Shown piece by piece: positions 44,502 through 53,102 of a DNA stretch of 64,000 bases (positions are counted from its first letter, which is position 1; the number at the start of each line of letters is the position of its first letter). The notes below the pieces were generated by a model that saw only the letters and a program-made list of their open reading frames with translations, was not told the origin of the DNA and did no database searches. Both the position numbers and the translations under genes were made by a program. The DNA comes from Roseomonas nitratireducens (lineage in GTDB: Bacteria > Pseudomonadota > Alphaproteobacteria > Acetobacterales > Acetobacteraceae), in contig NZ_JAGIYZ010000010.1 of NCBI RefSeq assembly GCF_017813355.1, forward strand, positions 1 to 64,000, given 5' to 3'.

Positions 44502-46175
44502 ATGACGAAGCGCCACAACCGCATCCACTACTACCTGGCCAACAAGGGCATGATCTGCGGGGAGGTCGAACGCCCCGCCACGCCGGCCGAGGAAGCGCGC
44601 GCCTTCCGCTTCTCCCGCATCGTGGAAAGCGGCACGCCCGCGGCGTCCGACGCGCTGCTGGAAGCGCTGGCGGACAAGATGGCGGAAGCGGCCCCCGACA
44701 CGGACAGCGCCATCCCCGCGGGCTTCACCTATCTGGGCCAGTTCGTCGACCACGACCTCACGCGCGACCGCACGCAGGTCGGCCTCGGCACCGCGGTGCC
44801 GGTCGAGGACCTGGTGCAGGCGCGCAGCCCGGCGCTCGACCTCGACAGCGTCTATGGCGAAGGCCCGGGCACGGCCTCCTCGGCCGCCTTCTACCAGGCG
44901 GATGGGGTGCGGCTGAAGCTCGGCACGACCAAGTCGTCCGGCCCGCCGGCGACGCCCGTCGCGACGCTCGACCTCGACGGCTTCGACCTGCCGCGCAAGG
45001 GCGCATCGGGCCCCGCGGAGGAAGCGCGCCAGGCGCTGATCGCCGACCCGCGCAACGACGAGAACCTCGCCGTCGCGCAGACGCATCTCGCCTTCCTGCG
45101 CTTCCACAACAAGGTCTGCGACCGGCTGGCCGCCGCCGGCACGCCGTCGGCCGTGCTGTTCGAACGGGCGCGGGAGACGGTGGTCAAGCACTACCAGTGG
45201 ATGCTGCGCTTCGACTTCCTGCCGCGCATCGTCGACCCCGCCATCGTGACGGACGTGTTCAGCGTGGGTCGCCGCTTCTTCGAGGTGGGGGCGACGGGCT
45301 TCCCGACCATGCCCGTGGAATTCTCGGTCGCGGCCTATCGGCTCGGCCATTCCATGATCCGCGACAAGTACGACTGGAACGCGGTCTTCGCCCCCGGTGG
45401 CGCGATCGGCGACTTCGGCACGCTCGACAACCTGTTCCGCTTCTCGGGCACCAGCGGCAACCTCTCGCCCGCATCGGACCTCGACAACCCGATCGACGGC
45501 CCGTTCGAGCGCCTGCCCACCAACTGGGTCTCGGACTGGACGCGCATGTTCGACTTCGCCAACGAAGGCGTGCCCGCCCTCGCCCCGGAACCCGGCCATG
45601 CAGTGAACATGGCGCGGCCCATCGACATCCGGCTGACCGATCCGCTCAAGGTGCTGCCGCTGGGATCCTTCGGCGCGCGGGGCGGCGGCGTGGCCGTGCC
45701 GGCGGCGCAGCGCAACCTCGCCTTCCGCAACCTGGTGCGCGGGCGGATGGTGCGGCTGGCGACCGCGCAGGAAGTGGTGAAGGCGATGCAGGATGCGGGC
45801 ATCGCCATCACGCCGCTGACCTCGGCGCAGATCATCGGCAGCGAGTTCACCGGCCTGCCGCAGGCGCTGCGCGACGAGCTGGTGACCGCGACGCCGCTCT
45901 GGTTCTACGTGCTGCGCGAAGCGGGGCTGAATGGCGGGAAGATGGGCAGCATCGGCGGACGGATCGTCGCCGAGGTCTTCCACCGCGCGATCGAGGGCAG
46001 CCGCATCTCCATCCTGCGGGACCCCTTCTTCACGCCCACGCTGGGGCGCGTGGCAAACATGTTCCGCATGACGGACCTGCTCGGCATCGCCTTCGACGGG
46101 GCGGCGGGGGAATTGCGCCCGCTGTCGCAGAACGCGCCGCGCCCGACGCCGGCGCAGATGCAGCCCGCGCCCTGA
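44502..46175 (+). CDS. Animal-type haem peroxidase family protein
   Basis: The 557-residue protein carries the distal motif TYLGQFVDHDLTRDRT (His84), DPRNDENLAVAQTHLAFLRF-type DPRNDENLAV, HNKVCDRL, and the proximal haem ligand His283 in AYRLGHSMIRDKYDWN. These are the core motifs of the XPO/LPO-type peroxidase superfamily, here with the canonical distal His present, unlike the cyclooxygenase-like protein at 38269. No signal peptide is seen, which is unusual for the family. Such bacterial proteins are often exported by type I systems or fused to Ca-binding repeats; neither is visible here. ATG 44502 follows AAGGGAG. Confidence 0.9.
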   Translation: MTKRHNRIHYYLANKGMICGEVERPATPAEEARAFRFSRIVESGTPAASDALLEALADKMAEAAPDTDSAIPAGFTYLGQFVDHDLTRDRTQVGLGTAVPVEDLVQARSPALDLDSVYGEGPGTASSAAFYQADGVRLKLGTTKSSGPPATPVATLDLDGFDLPRKGASGPAEEARQALIADPRNDENLAVAQTHLAFLRFHNKVCDRLAAAGTPSAVLFERARETVVKHYQWMLRFDFLPRIVDPAIVTDVFSVGRRFFEVGATGFPTMPVEFSVAAYRLGHSMIRDKYDWNAVFAPGGAIGDFGTLDNLFRFSGTSGNLSPASDLDNPIDGPFERLPTNWVSDWTRMFDFANEGVPALAPEPGHAVNMARPIDIRLTDPLKVLPLGSFGARGGGVAVPAAQRNLAFRNLVRGRMVRLATAQEVVKAMQDAGIAITPLTSAQIIGSEFTGLPQALRDELVTATPLWFYVLREAGLNGGKMGSIGGRIVAEVFHRAIEGSRISILRDPFFTPTLGRVANMFRMTDLLGIAFDGAAGELRPLSQNAPRPTPAQMQPAP

Positions 46176-46183
46176 TGCGCGCC

Positions 46184-46206
46184 GGGGCCGGCCGCGCGCC
46201 GGCCCC
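46184..46206. terminator. Bidirectional terminator between the peroxidase and TRAP permease genes
   Basis: GGGGCCGGC-CGCGC-GCCGGCCCC, nine perfect pairs, fills the 33-base gap between convergent stops. Confidence 0.75.
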
Positions 46207-46208
46207 GT

Positions 46209-48107
46209 TCAGGCGGTGCGGTGCCGCGCCGCGCCGAATTGCTGCCAGGCCGCGACGGCGGCGAGCATCCCCACCGCCAGCAGCAGCCGCTGCCAGTCCG
46301 GCATCACATGCGCGAAGGCCGCGGCGAGGCCCACGATGCCGAGCGCCGCGCGCAGCGGCACGCCCATCGGGCGCAGCAGGAAGCCGGCGTAGGAGGATGT
46401 GATGAGCGTCAGCGCCGCGACCTGGATCGAGGTCGCGGTTACGATCTCTACGATCCCGCCGCGCAGCATGATTCCCGGGTCGTAGATGAAGGCGAAGCCC
46501 ACGGTGAAGCCGGCGATGCCGAAGCGCGTCGCGTGCACGCTGGTGATGGTCGGGCCCGACTTGGCGATGGCGGCCGCGGCGAAGGCGGCGGCGGCCACCG
46601 GCGGCGTCGCGTCCGCGATCACCGCGAAGTAGAAGGTGAACATGTGCGCCTGGAGCATGTCCACGCCGAGCGGCCGCCCCAGTTCCAGGATCGCCGGCAC
46701 GCCGATGGCCGCGGCGATGATGTAGGACGGCGTGGTCGGGATGCCGAGGCCGAGCACGAGCACGGTGAGCGCCACCAGCACCAGCAGCAGGCCGAGGTTG
46801 CCGTCCGCCAGTTCCTTGATGATGCCGCCGAAGGCCACGACCATCCCCGTCGCGGTCAGCGCCGAGACCACCACGCCCGCGCCGGCGATGGACACGGCGA
46901 GCGGCGCCATGGTCAGCCCCGCGGCCTCGAGGCTCGACAGGATGGCGCGCCAGCCCATCCGCGTGCGGGCGCGCAGCAGGGAGACGGCGACCATGGCGAG
47001 CGTCGCGCAGAAGGCCGCGTAGTTGCCCGACCAGCGTTCCATCATCAGGTAGACCAGCACGCCGATCGGCAGCACCAGGTGCACATCCGCCAGCACTTCC
47101 CGCCAGGCGGGGATCTCGGACAGCGGCATCGGCTCCATGCCGGCGCGCTTGGCCTCGAAATGCACGGCGGCGAGGATGGTGAAGTAGTACAGCACCGCGC
47201 CGATCGCCGCGGCGACGATGATGTCGCCGTAGGGGATGTTGGTGATCTCCGCCATCACGAAGGCGGCCGCCCCCATCACCGGGGGCATCAGCGCGCCGCC
47301 GACCGACGCCGCGCTCTCGATCCCGCCCGCCACCGCGGGGCGGTAGCCCACCTTGACCATCAGCGGGATGGTCATCGCGCCCGTGGTGATGACGTTGGAG
47401 ACGGAGGATCCGCTCATCGTCCCGAACAGGCCGGAGGTGATGACCGCGACCTTGGCCGGCCCGCCGGAATACCGCCCGGCCGCGACGGCGCCGAGGTTGG
47501 AGAACAGCCGCCCCGTCCCGCTGCCCTGCATGAACGCGCCGAACAGGATGAACACCGCGATGGTGGTGGCCACGATGCCGGTCAGCGGCCCGTAGATGCC
47601 GCCCGCGGTCGGCACCAGCCAGGCGGACTCGATGATCTCGGGCGTGGTGAAGACGCGGGTGTTGAGCACGCCCGGCAGGTGGTGCCCCACGAACATGTAG
47701 AGCAGGCAGCCCGCCACCATCCAGGCGAGGCCCGGTTCGACCGCGCGGCGGATCGCCTCCAGCATCGTGACGATGCAGGTGACGCCGAGCACGATCATCG
47801 TCGTCGTGAACTCGTCCACATACTCCATGCGGTCCGCGACCGCGCCGGCATTCACGAAGACCCAGAGATGCGGCACGGCCGAGGCGATCGCCCAGGCCCA
47901 GTCGAGGATGGTCGGCCGATCGGACGACGCGCCGGAGGCGAAGGCGGGGTAGAGCAGGAACAGCGGGGGCGTGAACACCAGCAGGTGCAGCGATCGCATC
48001 CCGATCGGCTCCGGGAAGCCGAAGCCGCCGAAATACAGGTGCACCGCCGCCCAGCCCGCGAGCCACAGCGTGACCGCGCCCCTCAGCCAGCCCGAGAGTT
48101 CCCGCAC
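46209..48107 (-). CDS. TRAP transporter fused permease (TAXI-type DctQM)
   Basis: The 632-residue inner-membrane protein fuses the small and large permease subunits, with about 16-18 membrane helices. Characteristic parts are LFSNLGAVAAGRYSGGPAKV, TSGLFGTMSGSSVSNVITTG, TIPLMVKVGYRPAVAGGIES, ASVGGALMPPVMGAAAF, and VLGLGIPTTPSYIIAAA. This is the substrate channel partner of the TAXI binding protein encoded 16 bases upstream on the same strand. Energy comes from an ion gradient. Substrates of TAXI systems are poorly known, often dicarboxylates such as 2-oxoglutarate or glutamate. Confidence 0.95.
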   Translation of the reverse strand: MRELSGWLRGAVTLWLAGWAAVHLYFGGFGFPEPIGMRSLHLLVFTPPLFLLYPAFASGASSDRPTILDWAWAIASAVPHLWVFVNAGAVADRMEYVDEFTTTMIVLGVTCIVTMLEAIRRAVEPGLAWMVAGCLLYMFVGHHLPGVLNTRVFTTPEIIESAWLVPTAGGIYGPLTGIVATTIAVFILFGAFMQGSGTGRLFSNLGAVAAGRYSGGPAKVAVITSGLFGTMSGSSVSNVITTGAMTIPLMVKVGYRPAVAGGIESAASVGGALMPPVMGAAAFVMAEITNIPYGDIIVAAAIGAVLYYFTILAAVHFEAKRAGMEPMPLSEIPAWREVLADVHLVLPIGVLVYLMMERWSGNYAAFCATLAMVAVSLLRARTRMGWRAILSSLEAAGLTMAPLAVSIAGAGVVVSALTATGMVVAFGGIIKELADGNLGLLLVLVALTVLVLGLGIPTTPSYIIAAAIGVPAILELGRPLGVDMLQAHMFTFYFAVIADATPPVAAAAFAAAAIAKSGPTITSVHATRFGIAGFTVGFAFIYDPGIMLRGGIVEIVTATSIQVAALTLITSSYAGFLLRPMGVPLRAALGIVGLAAAFAHVMPDWQRLLLAVGMLAAVAAWQQFGAARHRTA

Positions 48108-48123
48108 GCCCCCCGCCCCGCCG

Positions 48124-49125
48124 TCAGGCCGGCGGGTTCACGCCCGCCGCGCGGAACGCAGCCGCCGCGCCGGGGTGGAAGGCGACGCCGCGATAGGTGA
48201 CGGCGTGCTGCGGCGTCCAGCCGGCCATGCTGGCATGGATGTTCGAAAGCCGCTGGCCGCGGTTCTTGATCAGCGTCGCGGTGATCTTCTGCACCACCTC
48301 GGCCGACACGCTCTCATGCACCAGGATGACGCTGTCCATCGTCGTCACCGGCACGTCGGCCGCCTGCAGCTGCGGATAGGTCGCGGCCGGGATGATGCCC
48401 TGGTCGTAGGCGTAGGTCTGGATCAGGTGCTGGCGCACGTCGTCGGGGAACGACACGAGCCGCCCGCCGCGGCGGCCCTGCGCGACCTCGGTCATCATCG
48501 CCGCCGGCTTGGCGAGCGCGACGTAGAGGTAGTCCACCTGCCCGTCATTGTACGCGGCGGCGATGTCGGCGTAGGAGCCGGTCAGGTAGCGCCCGCCATC
48601 GCTGCGGATCTTGTCCGGGCTGGTGCCGAGGAAGCGCAGGATGCGCTGCAGCGTCATCTCGTCCGTCGCGCTGCGCTGCGCGGTGCCGATGCGCAGGCCG
48701 CGCTGCGTCAGGATGGCGCGCATGTCCTCCGGCCCCGCCGCCGTGTGGCGCAGCATGTGGTGCTCGGTCGGCGAATAGCCGGTGCCCAGGCAGCGGATCT
48801 TCTCGTGCTTGCGGTTGTAGGGCTCCACGCCCTGCACCGCGGCGGCCGAGAAAGCGTCGATGCCCCAGCCGATCTGCGACTGGTTGTTGTCCACGCGGGT
48901 CGGGTTGGCGAGGCCGCCGCCGGGGACGACGCGCACCTGGATGTCGGGATTCTCCTCCCGGATCAGGGCGGCGAGGCCGGCGGCCATGGTGTACCAGCCG
49001 CCGCCGAGCGACCCCGCCACCCATTCGACCGTGGTCTGCGCCGAGGCGGTGCGCACCGCCGGTGCCGCGAGCGCGATGCCGATGCCGCCGCGCGCGAGCG
49101 CCCGGCGTCCGATGATGAGGGTCAT
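48124..49125 (-). CDS. TAXI family TRAP transporter substrate-binding protein
   Basis: The 333-residue periplasmic receptor begins with a signal peptide including a twin-Arg (MTLIIGRRALARGGIGIALA), cut near TASAQ. VEWVAGSLGGGWYTMAAGLA, VVPGGGLANPTRVDNNQSQIG, KIRCLGTGY and RIGTAQRSATDEM are typical TAXI features. The C-terminus includes FHPGAAAAFRAAGV. ATG 49125 follows AGGAGG with good spacing. It feeds the fused permease just downstream. Confidence 0.94.
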   Translation of the reverse strand: MTLIIGRRALARGGIGIALAAPAVRTASAQTTVEWVAGSLGGGWYTMAAGLAALIREENPDIQVRVVPGGGLANPTRVDNNQSQIGWGIDAFSAAAVQGVEPYNRKHEKIRCLGTGYSPTEHHMLRHTAAGPEDMRAILTQRGLRIGTAQRSATDEMTLQRILRFLGTSPDKIRSDGGRYLTGSYADIAAAYNDGQVDYLYVALAKPAAMMTEVAQGRRGGRLVSFPDDVRQHLIQTYAYDQGIIPAATYPQLQAADVPVTTMDSVILVHESVSAEVVQKITATLIKNRGQRLSNIHASMAGWTPQHAVTYRGVAFHPGAAAAFRAAGVNPPA

Positions 49126-49299
49126 GGCAGCCTCCTTGCCTTCCTGGATTGTCGCGGAAGTATGGACAGGGTTGTCACGCCCCGGCAACGCCACCGGGCG
49201 TCACGCCGAATTCGCATTGCAACATCATGACCGGGCGGTCTACACGCCATCGCGGTTGAGGCGGGCAGGCACCATTCCGAACGGAAGGGTACCCGCACC

Positions 49300-49719
49300 A
49301 TGGTTGTCGCCACCCTGCTGGAACACCAGCGGACCCCCTGGACCACCCCCGAAACACCGCTGGCGGAAGCCGCGCGCCTGATGGCCGCGACCGGCTACGG
49401 CATGCTGCCCGTGCTCTGCCGCGACGGCAGGCTCATCGGCATGGTCGCGGAACGCGACGTGCTGCGCCTGGCGGCCGAGCGCCGCGCGGGGCTGCGCGGC
49501 CTTGCGGTCGAAGCGGCGATGTCGCGCGACCCGGCCGCCCTGCCGGCGGGGGCGCCGATCGACGCGGCGCTGCGCGCCATCGCCTCGGCCGAGGCGCGCC
49601 ATCTGCCCGTCTGCGACAGCGAAGGACGCGTGCTCGGCCTGGTCGGGCTCGCCGATCTGCTGCGCAGCGGCGCCGCCCTGCCCATTCCCGCCACTACCAA
49701 GGAGGAGTCCCGCCCATGA
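49300..49719 (+). CDS. CBS-domain pair protein
   Basis: A 139-residue protein that is essentially one Bateman module: CBS1 covers about residues 5-60 (WTTPETPLAEAARLMAATGY, then LIGMVAERDVLRLAAE) and CBS2 about 70-130 (LPAGAPIDAALRAIASAEAR, VLGLVGLADLL). Bateman modules bind adenosine nucleotides or related ligands and regulate partners. Its stop overlaps the ATG of a second CBS protein (ATGA), so the two are co-translated. No enzyme is attached. Confidence 0.9.
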   Translation: MVVATLLEHQRTPWTTPETPLAEAARLMAATGYGMLPVLCRDGRLIGMVAERDVLRLAAERRAGLRGLAVEAAMSRDPAALPAGAPIDAALRAIASAEARHLPVCDSEGRVLGLVGLADLLRSGAALPIPATTKEESRP

Positions 49720-50159
49720 CCATCGCCGCCGTGCTGCGCCGCAAGGGCGCGGACATCGTCTCCGTCTCCCCCGAGACCCTCGCCGTCGAGGTCGCGCGCA
49801 TCATCACGTCCCGGCGCATCGGCGCGGTGCTGGTGTGCGAGCCGGATGGCCGCGTCGTCGGCATCATCAGCGAGCGCGACATCGTCCGCGCCGTCGCGGA
49901 CCGCCCGAACGCGACGCATGGCGTCTTCGTGCGCGACATCATGACGCGCGAGGTCGTCATGGTCGGGCCGGAGACGCCCGTCCAGGCCGCGCTCGAGATC
50001 ATGGATGAGGGCTATTTCCGCCATCTGCCCGTGGTCGATGGCGAGGGCCGGCTGCTCGGCATCGTCAGCGTGCGCGACCTGGTGCGCCACCGCTTCGCGC
50101 AGCAGGCGCAGGATGTGGAGAGCCTCAAGGCCTACGTGACGCGCACGTATATGCATTGA
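49716..50159 (+). CDS. CBS-domain pair protein (second of a coupled pair)
   Basis: The 147-residue product is again a bare Bateman module: VSPETLAVEVARIITSRRIG, VVGIISERDIVRAVAD, then the linker FVRDIMTREVVMV and the second CBS with ALEIMDEGYFRHLPVVDGEG and LLGIVSVRDLVRHR. This type is widespread in alphaproteobacteria and often proposed as an energy or redox sensor. It differs clearly from its upstream neighbour, so they may form hetero-oligomers. Four repeat units follow its stop directly. Confidence 0.92.
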   Translation: MTIAAVLRRKGADIVSVSPETLAVEVARIITSRRIGAVLVCEPDGRVVGIISERDIVRAVADRPNATHGVFVRDIMTREVVMVGPETPVQAALEIMDEGYFRHLPVVDGEGRLLGIVSVRDLVRHRFAQQAQDVESLKAYVTRTYMH

Positions 50160-50717
50160 CCCTCAGGCGGCGGGCGCCGGCCATCCGGCCGGCTTGCCTG
50201 CGCGCCATGCGCTGTCCCGCCCGGCGCGACTGAAGGTCTGGGTGCGGTCGCGCCTTGCGCTCCCGGATCGCGGCGGGGCCGCGATCCGAAGATAACATCG
50301 ACCCTCAGGCGGCGGGCGCCGGCCATCCGGCCGGCTTGCCTGCGCGCCGAGCACTGTCCCGCCCGGCGCGACTGAAGGTCTGGGCGCGGTCGCGCCTTGC
50401 GCTCCCGGATCGCGGCAGGGCCGCGATCCGAAGAGAACATCGACCCTCAGGCGGCGGGCGCCGGCCATCCAGCCGGCTTGCCTGCGCGCCGTGCGCTGTC
50501 CCGCCCGGCGCGGCTGAAGGTGTGGGCGCGGTCGCGCCTTGCGCTCCCGGCCCGAGGCCATGCCTCGGGCCGCCTTTATTTGCCCTCAGGCGGCGGGCGC
50601 CGGCCATCCGGCCGGCTTGCCTGCGCGCCGAGCAATGTCCCGCCCGGCGCGACTGAAGGTCTGGGCGCGGTCGCGCCTTGCGCTCCCGGATCGCGGCGTG
50701 GCCGCGATCCGAAAAAG
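50159..50717 (+). repeat. Four tandem copies of the three-hairpin repeat
   Basis: Units start at 50159, 50301, 50443 and 50582 (periods 142, 142, 139). Each holds hairpin 1 (GCCGGCC-ATCC-GGCCGGC; one mismatch in unit 3), hairpin 2 (GCGC-CTT-GCGC) and an 11-pair hairpin 3. Hairpin 3 is CGGATCGCGGC/GCCGCGATCCG in units 1, 2 and 4 but CGGCCCGAGGC-CAT-GCCTCGGGCCG in unit 3: nearly all arm bases changed yet all pairs are kept. The 572 bases between the CBS gene and convergent pdxY hold nothing else; unit 3 ends with CCTTTATTT, a weak T tract. Confidence 0.85.
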
Positions 50718-50731
50718 GGGTCGCGCGCCGC

Positions 50732-51580
50732 TCAGCACGGCTCGGCGGCGAAGCGGCGCGTGGGGCTGACGAATTCCTCCTGCGCCGCGACGGTCAGGAT
50801 CTCGCGTGACCCGGCCTCGGCGGTGCGGCGCAGCAGACCGAAGACCGAGGATGCGGCGGACGAGAGCGCCCCCGCCGCGTCGCCGGCGAGGCGGTGGAAC
50901 AGGAACAGCGCGGCGATCGCATCCCCCGCCCCGTTCACCGACAGCGGCAGCATGGGCGTGGCCAGCCGCCAGAAGCGCCCGCCCTCGCCGGCCAGCATGC
51001 CGATCTCGCCCTCCGGCGTGTCGGCCAGCCGCAGCGAGGTGACGAGCACGCAGCGCGGACCCATCGCCTGCAGCGCCGCGATCGCCGCCTTGGCCTCGGC
51101 CAGCGTCGTCACGGACCGCCCGGTCAGCCATTCCAGCTCGAACTGGTTGGGCGTGATGATGTCGGCCTCCGGCAGCGCGGCGTCGCGCAGGAATTCGGGG
51201 ATGCCCGGGCGGACGAAGACGCCGCGGCCGACATCGCCGATCACCGGGTCGCAGCACCACAGCGCGGCCGGGTTGGCCGCCTTCACCCGCCGTGCCGAAT
51301 CGAGGATCGCCGCGCCGATCTCGGCCGAGCCCATGTAGCCCGACAGCACCGCGTCGCAGCGCGGCAGCGCGCCGCGCTCCTCGATTCCCTCGACGCAGTC
51401 GCGGATCAGCTCCGCCCCGAAGACCTGGCCGCGCCAGGCGCCGTAGCCGGTGTGGTTGGAGAACTGGACGGTGTGGATGCCCCAGACCTCCGCCCCCAGG
51501 CGCTGGAGGGGGAAGATCGCGCTGGCATTCCCGACATGGCCGTAGGCGACCCAGGACTGGATGGAGAGGATCGAAGGCAT
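50732..51580 (-). CDS. pdxY: Pyridoxal kinase
   Basis: The 282-residue ribokinase-fold enzyme phosphorylates pyridoxal in B6 salvage. Motifs: [20 protein letters not shown] at the N-terminus, [49 protein letters not shown] and the anion-hole/catalytic-base loop [19 protein letters not shown] is needed by the threonine aldolase of this window among many others. It converges with the repeat array and diverges from the liv-type operon over 204 bases without another gene. Confidence 0.96.
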   Translation of the reverse strand: MPSILSIQSWVAYGHVGNASAIFPLQRLGAEVWGIHTVQFSNHTGYGAWRGQVFGAELIRDCVEGIEERGALPRCDAVLSGYMGSAEIGAAILDSARRVKAANPAALWCCDPVIGDVGRGVFVRPGIPEFLRDAALPEADIITPNQFELEWLTGRSVTTLAEAKAAIAALQAMGPRCVLVTSLRLADTPEGEIGMLAGEGGRFWRLATPMLPLSVNGAGDAIAALFLFHRLAGDAAGALSSAASSVFGLLRRTAEAGSREILTVAAQEEFVSPTRRFAAEPC

Positions 51581-51784
51581 GGCGCACCGTCGCGGTGAAG
51601 GGCGCGGACGCTAGATCGGCTTCCGCGGGAGTGGAACCCGCCCCCGCCTTCGCGGGCGCGCATCCGCGCGCGCGGGGCCGGATCATTCGGCCGCCACCCG
51701 CTTGCGCGCGGCGGCGATCGGCGTCCATCCTGCCCGCCCGACGCCCGGGATCCAACCCGCGGCGCGCCCGAGGGAGGAACCCAG

Positions 51785-53089
51785 ATGACCGACACGTTCT
51801 CGCGCCGCGAGGTGCTGGCCGCCGGCTTCGGCGCCGTGATGCTGCCCGCGACGCTCTCGGCCCAGCCGGCCGCGCGCCCGGCCGAATTCAAGATCGGCGT
51901 CACCACCTTCCTCTCCGGCCCGGCCTCGGTCTTCGGCGTCCCTTCCCGCCGCGCCTGCGAGATGCTGGTCGACCAGATCAACGCCGCGGGCGGCATCGCC
52001 GGCGTGCCTGTGCGCCCGATCTTCGTCGACGAGGGCCCGGGCACGGACCACCTGGTGGGCGAGATCCGCCGCCTCGTGCAGTCCGAAGGCGTGCACGCGC
52101 TTTTCCAGTCGATCTCCTCGGGCTCCTGCCTCGCCTGCACGCCGCTGTCGCGCGAACTGTCCAAGGTCAATCTTCTCTGGGACTGCGGCACGCAGCGCAT
52201 CTTCGAGGAAGGCCGCTGGGACTACGCCTTCCGCACCCAGGGCTACGCGACGCCGGAAGTGCTCGCGCCGCTGCTGTACCTGCTGCGCACCAAGCCCGAC
52301 ATCCGCACCGTCGCCGTGATCAACCAGGACTACGCCTGGGGCCGCGATTCCTGGGAGATCTGGAAGACCGCGATGGACGCGCTGAAGCCCGGCGTGCGCG
52401 TGGTGGCCGAGATGTTCCCCCGCTTCGGCTCGACCGACTTCTCGACCGAGATCACCCGCCTGCTCGCGCTGCGCCCGGACGTGGTCTACTCCACCTCCTG
52501 GGGCGGGGAACTCGTCACCTTCATCCGGCAGGCGACCGAGCGGCGGCTGCATGAGCGCACCACCTTCGTCCTGCCGGTCGCCGAGGCCTCGCTGCAGATC
52601 CTCGGCCGGTCGATGCCCGAAGGCCACATCATCGGCGCGCGCGGTGACCACTGGAACAACCACCCCGCGCCGCGCGACCCGGCCGCCTTCAACGCCTTCG
52701 TCAACGCCTACCGCCAGCGCTTCAACGAATACCCGATCTACCCCTGCCACCACATGGCCCAAGCCGTCTGGGCGCTGAAGGCCGCGGTGGAGAAGGCCGT
52801 CGCCGCCAAGTCCGGCGGCTGGCCGTCCGATGCCGAACTGGCCGCCGCCTTCCGCGGCCTGACCTTCCCCACGCCGACCTCGACCATCACGCTGCGCGAG
52901 GACGGCCAGGGGCTGGAGGACCAGATCGTCGGCACCTCCTCCTTCAACCCGAACTTCCCCTTCGCGGTGCCGAAGGACATGCGGCTGTATCCCGCGGCGC
53001 AGGTCTCCGCACCGGTCGGGCAGAAGAGCACCGACTGGCTCAAGACGCTGACGCCGGCGCTGATCCAGTCCGCCGGCCAGTCGATCTGA
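51785..53089 (+). CDS. Branched-chain-type ABC transporter substrate-binding protein, Tat-exported
   Basis: The 434-residue periplasmic receptor starts with a Tat signal (SRREVLAAGFGAVMLPATLS). The mature part is a LivJ-like type I fold: FKIGVTTFLSGPASVFGVPS, LVDQINAAGGIAGVPVRPIF, VINQDYAWGRDSWEI, and FPRFGSTDFSTEITRLLALR. It heads a complete five-gene importer on the plus strand. LivJ-type receptors bind hydrophobic amino acids, amides, urea or aromatic acids; the ligand here cannot be told. GGGAGGAA precedes the ATG. Confidence 0.94.
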   Translation: MTDTFSRREVLAAGFGAVMLPATLSAQPAARPAEFKIGVTTFLSGPASVFGVPSRRACEMLVDQINAAGGIAGVPVRPIFVDEGPGTDHLVGEIRRLVQSEGVHALFQSISSGSCLACTPLSRELSKVNLLWDCGTQRIFEEGRWDYAFRTQGYATPEVLAPLLYLLRTKPDIRTVAVINQDYAWGRDSWEIWKTAMDALKPGVRVVAEMFPRFGSTDFSTEITRLLALRPDVVYSTSWGGELVTFIRQATERRLHERTTFVLPVAEASLQILGRSMPEGHIIGARGDHWNNHPAPRDPAAFNAFVNAYRQRFNEYPIYPCHHMAQAVWALKAAVEKAVAAKSGGWPSDAELAAAFRGLTFPTPTSTITLREDGQGLEDQIVGTSSFNPNFPFAVPKDMRLYPAAQVSAPVGQKSTDWLKTLTPALIQSAGQSI

Positions 53090-53102
53090 GCCGGCGCGCG
53101 CC

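Noticed and set aside
50132-50656. Several open frames inside the repeat array on both strands
   Set aside because: They encode repeated Arg/Pro/Ala peptides that follow the repeat period, lack ribosome-binding sites and are interrupted differently in each unit. They reflect the repeats, not proteins.
50159-50717. CRISPR array
   Set aside because: The period is about 142 bases, whole units are repeated without unique spacers, and no cas genes are present. The same applies to 62213-62590.
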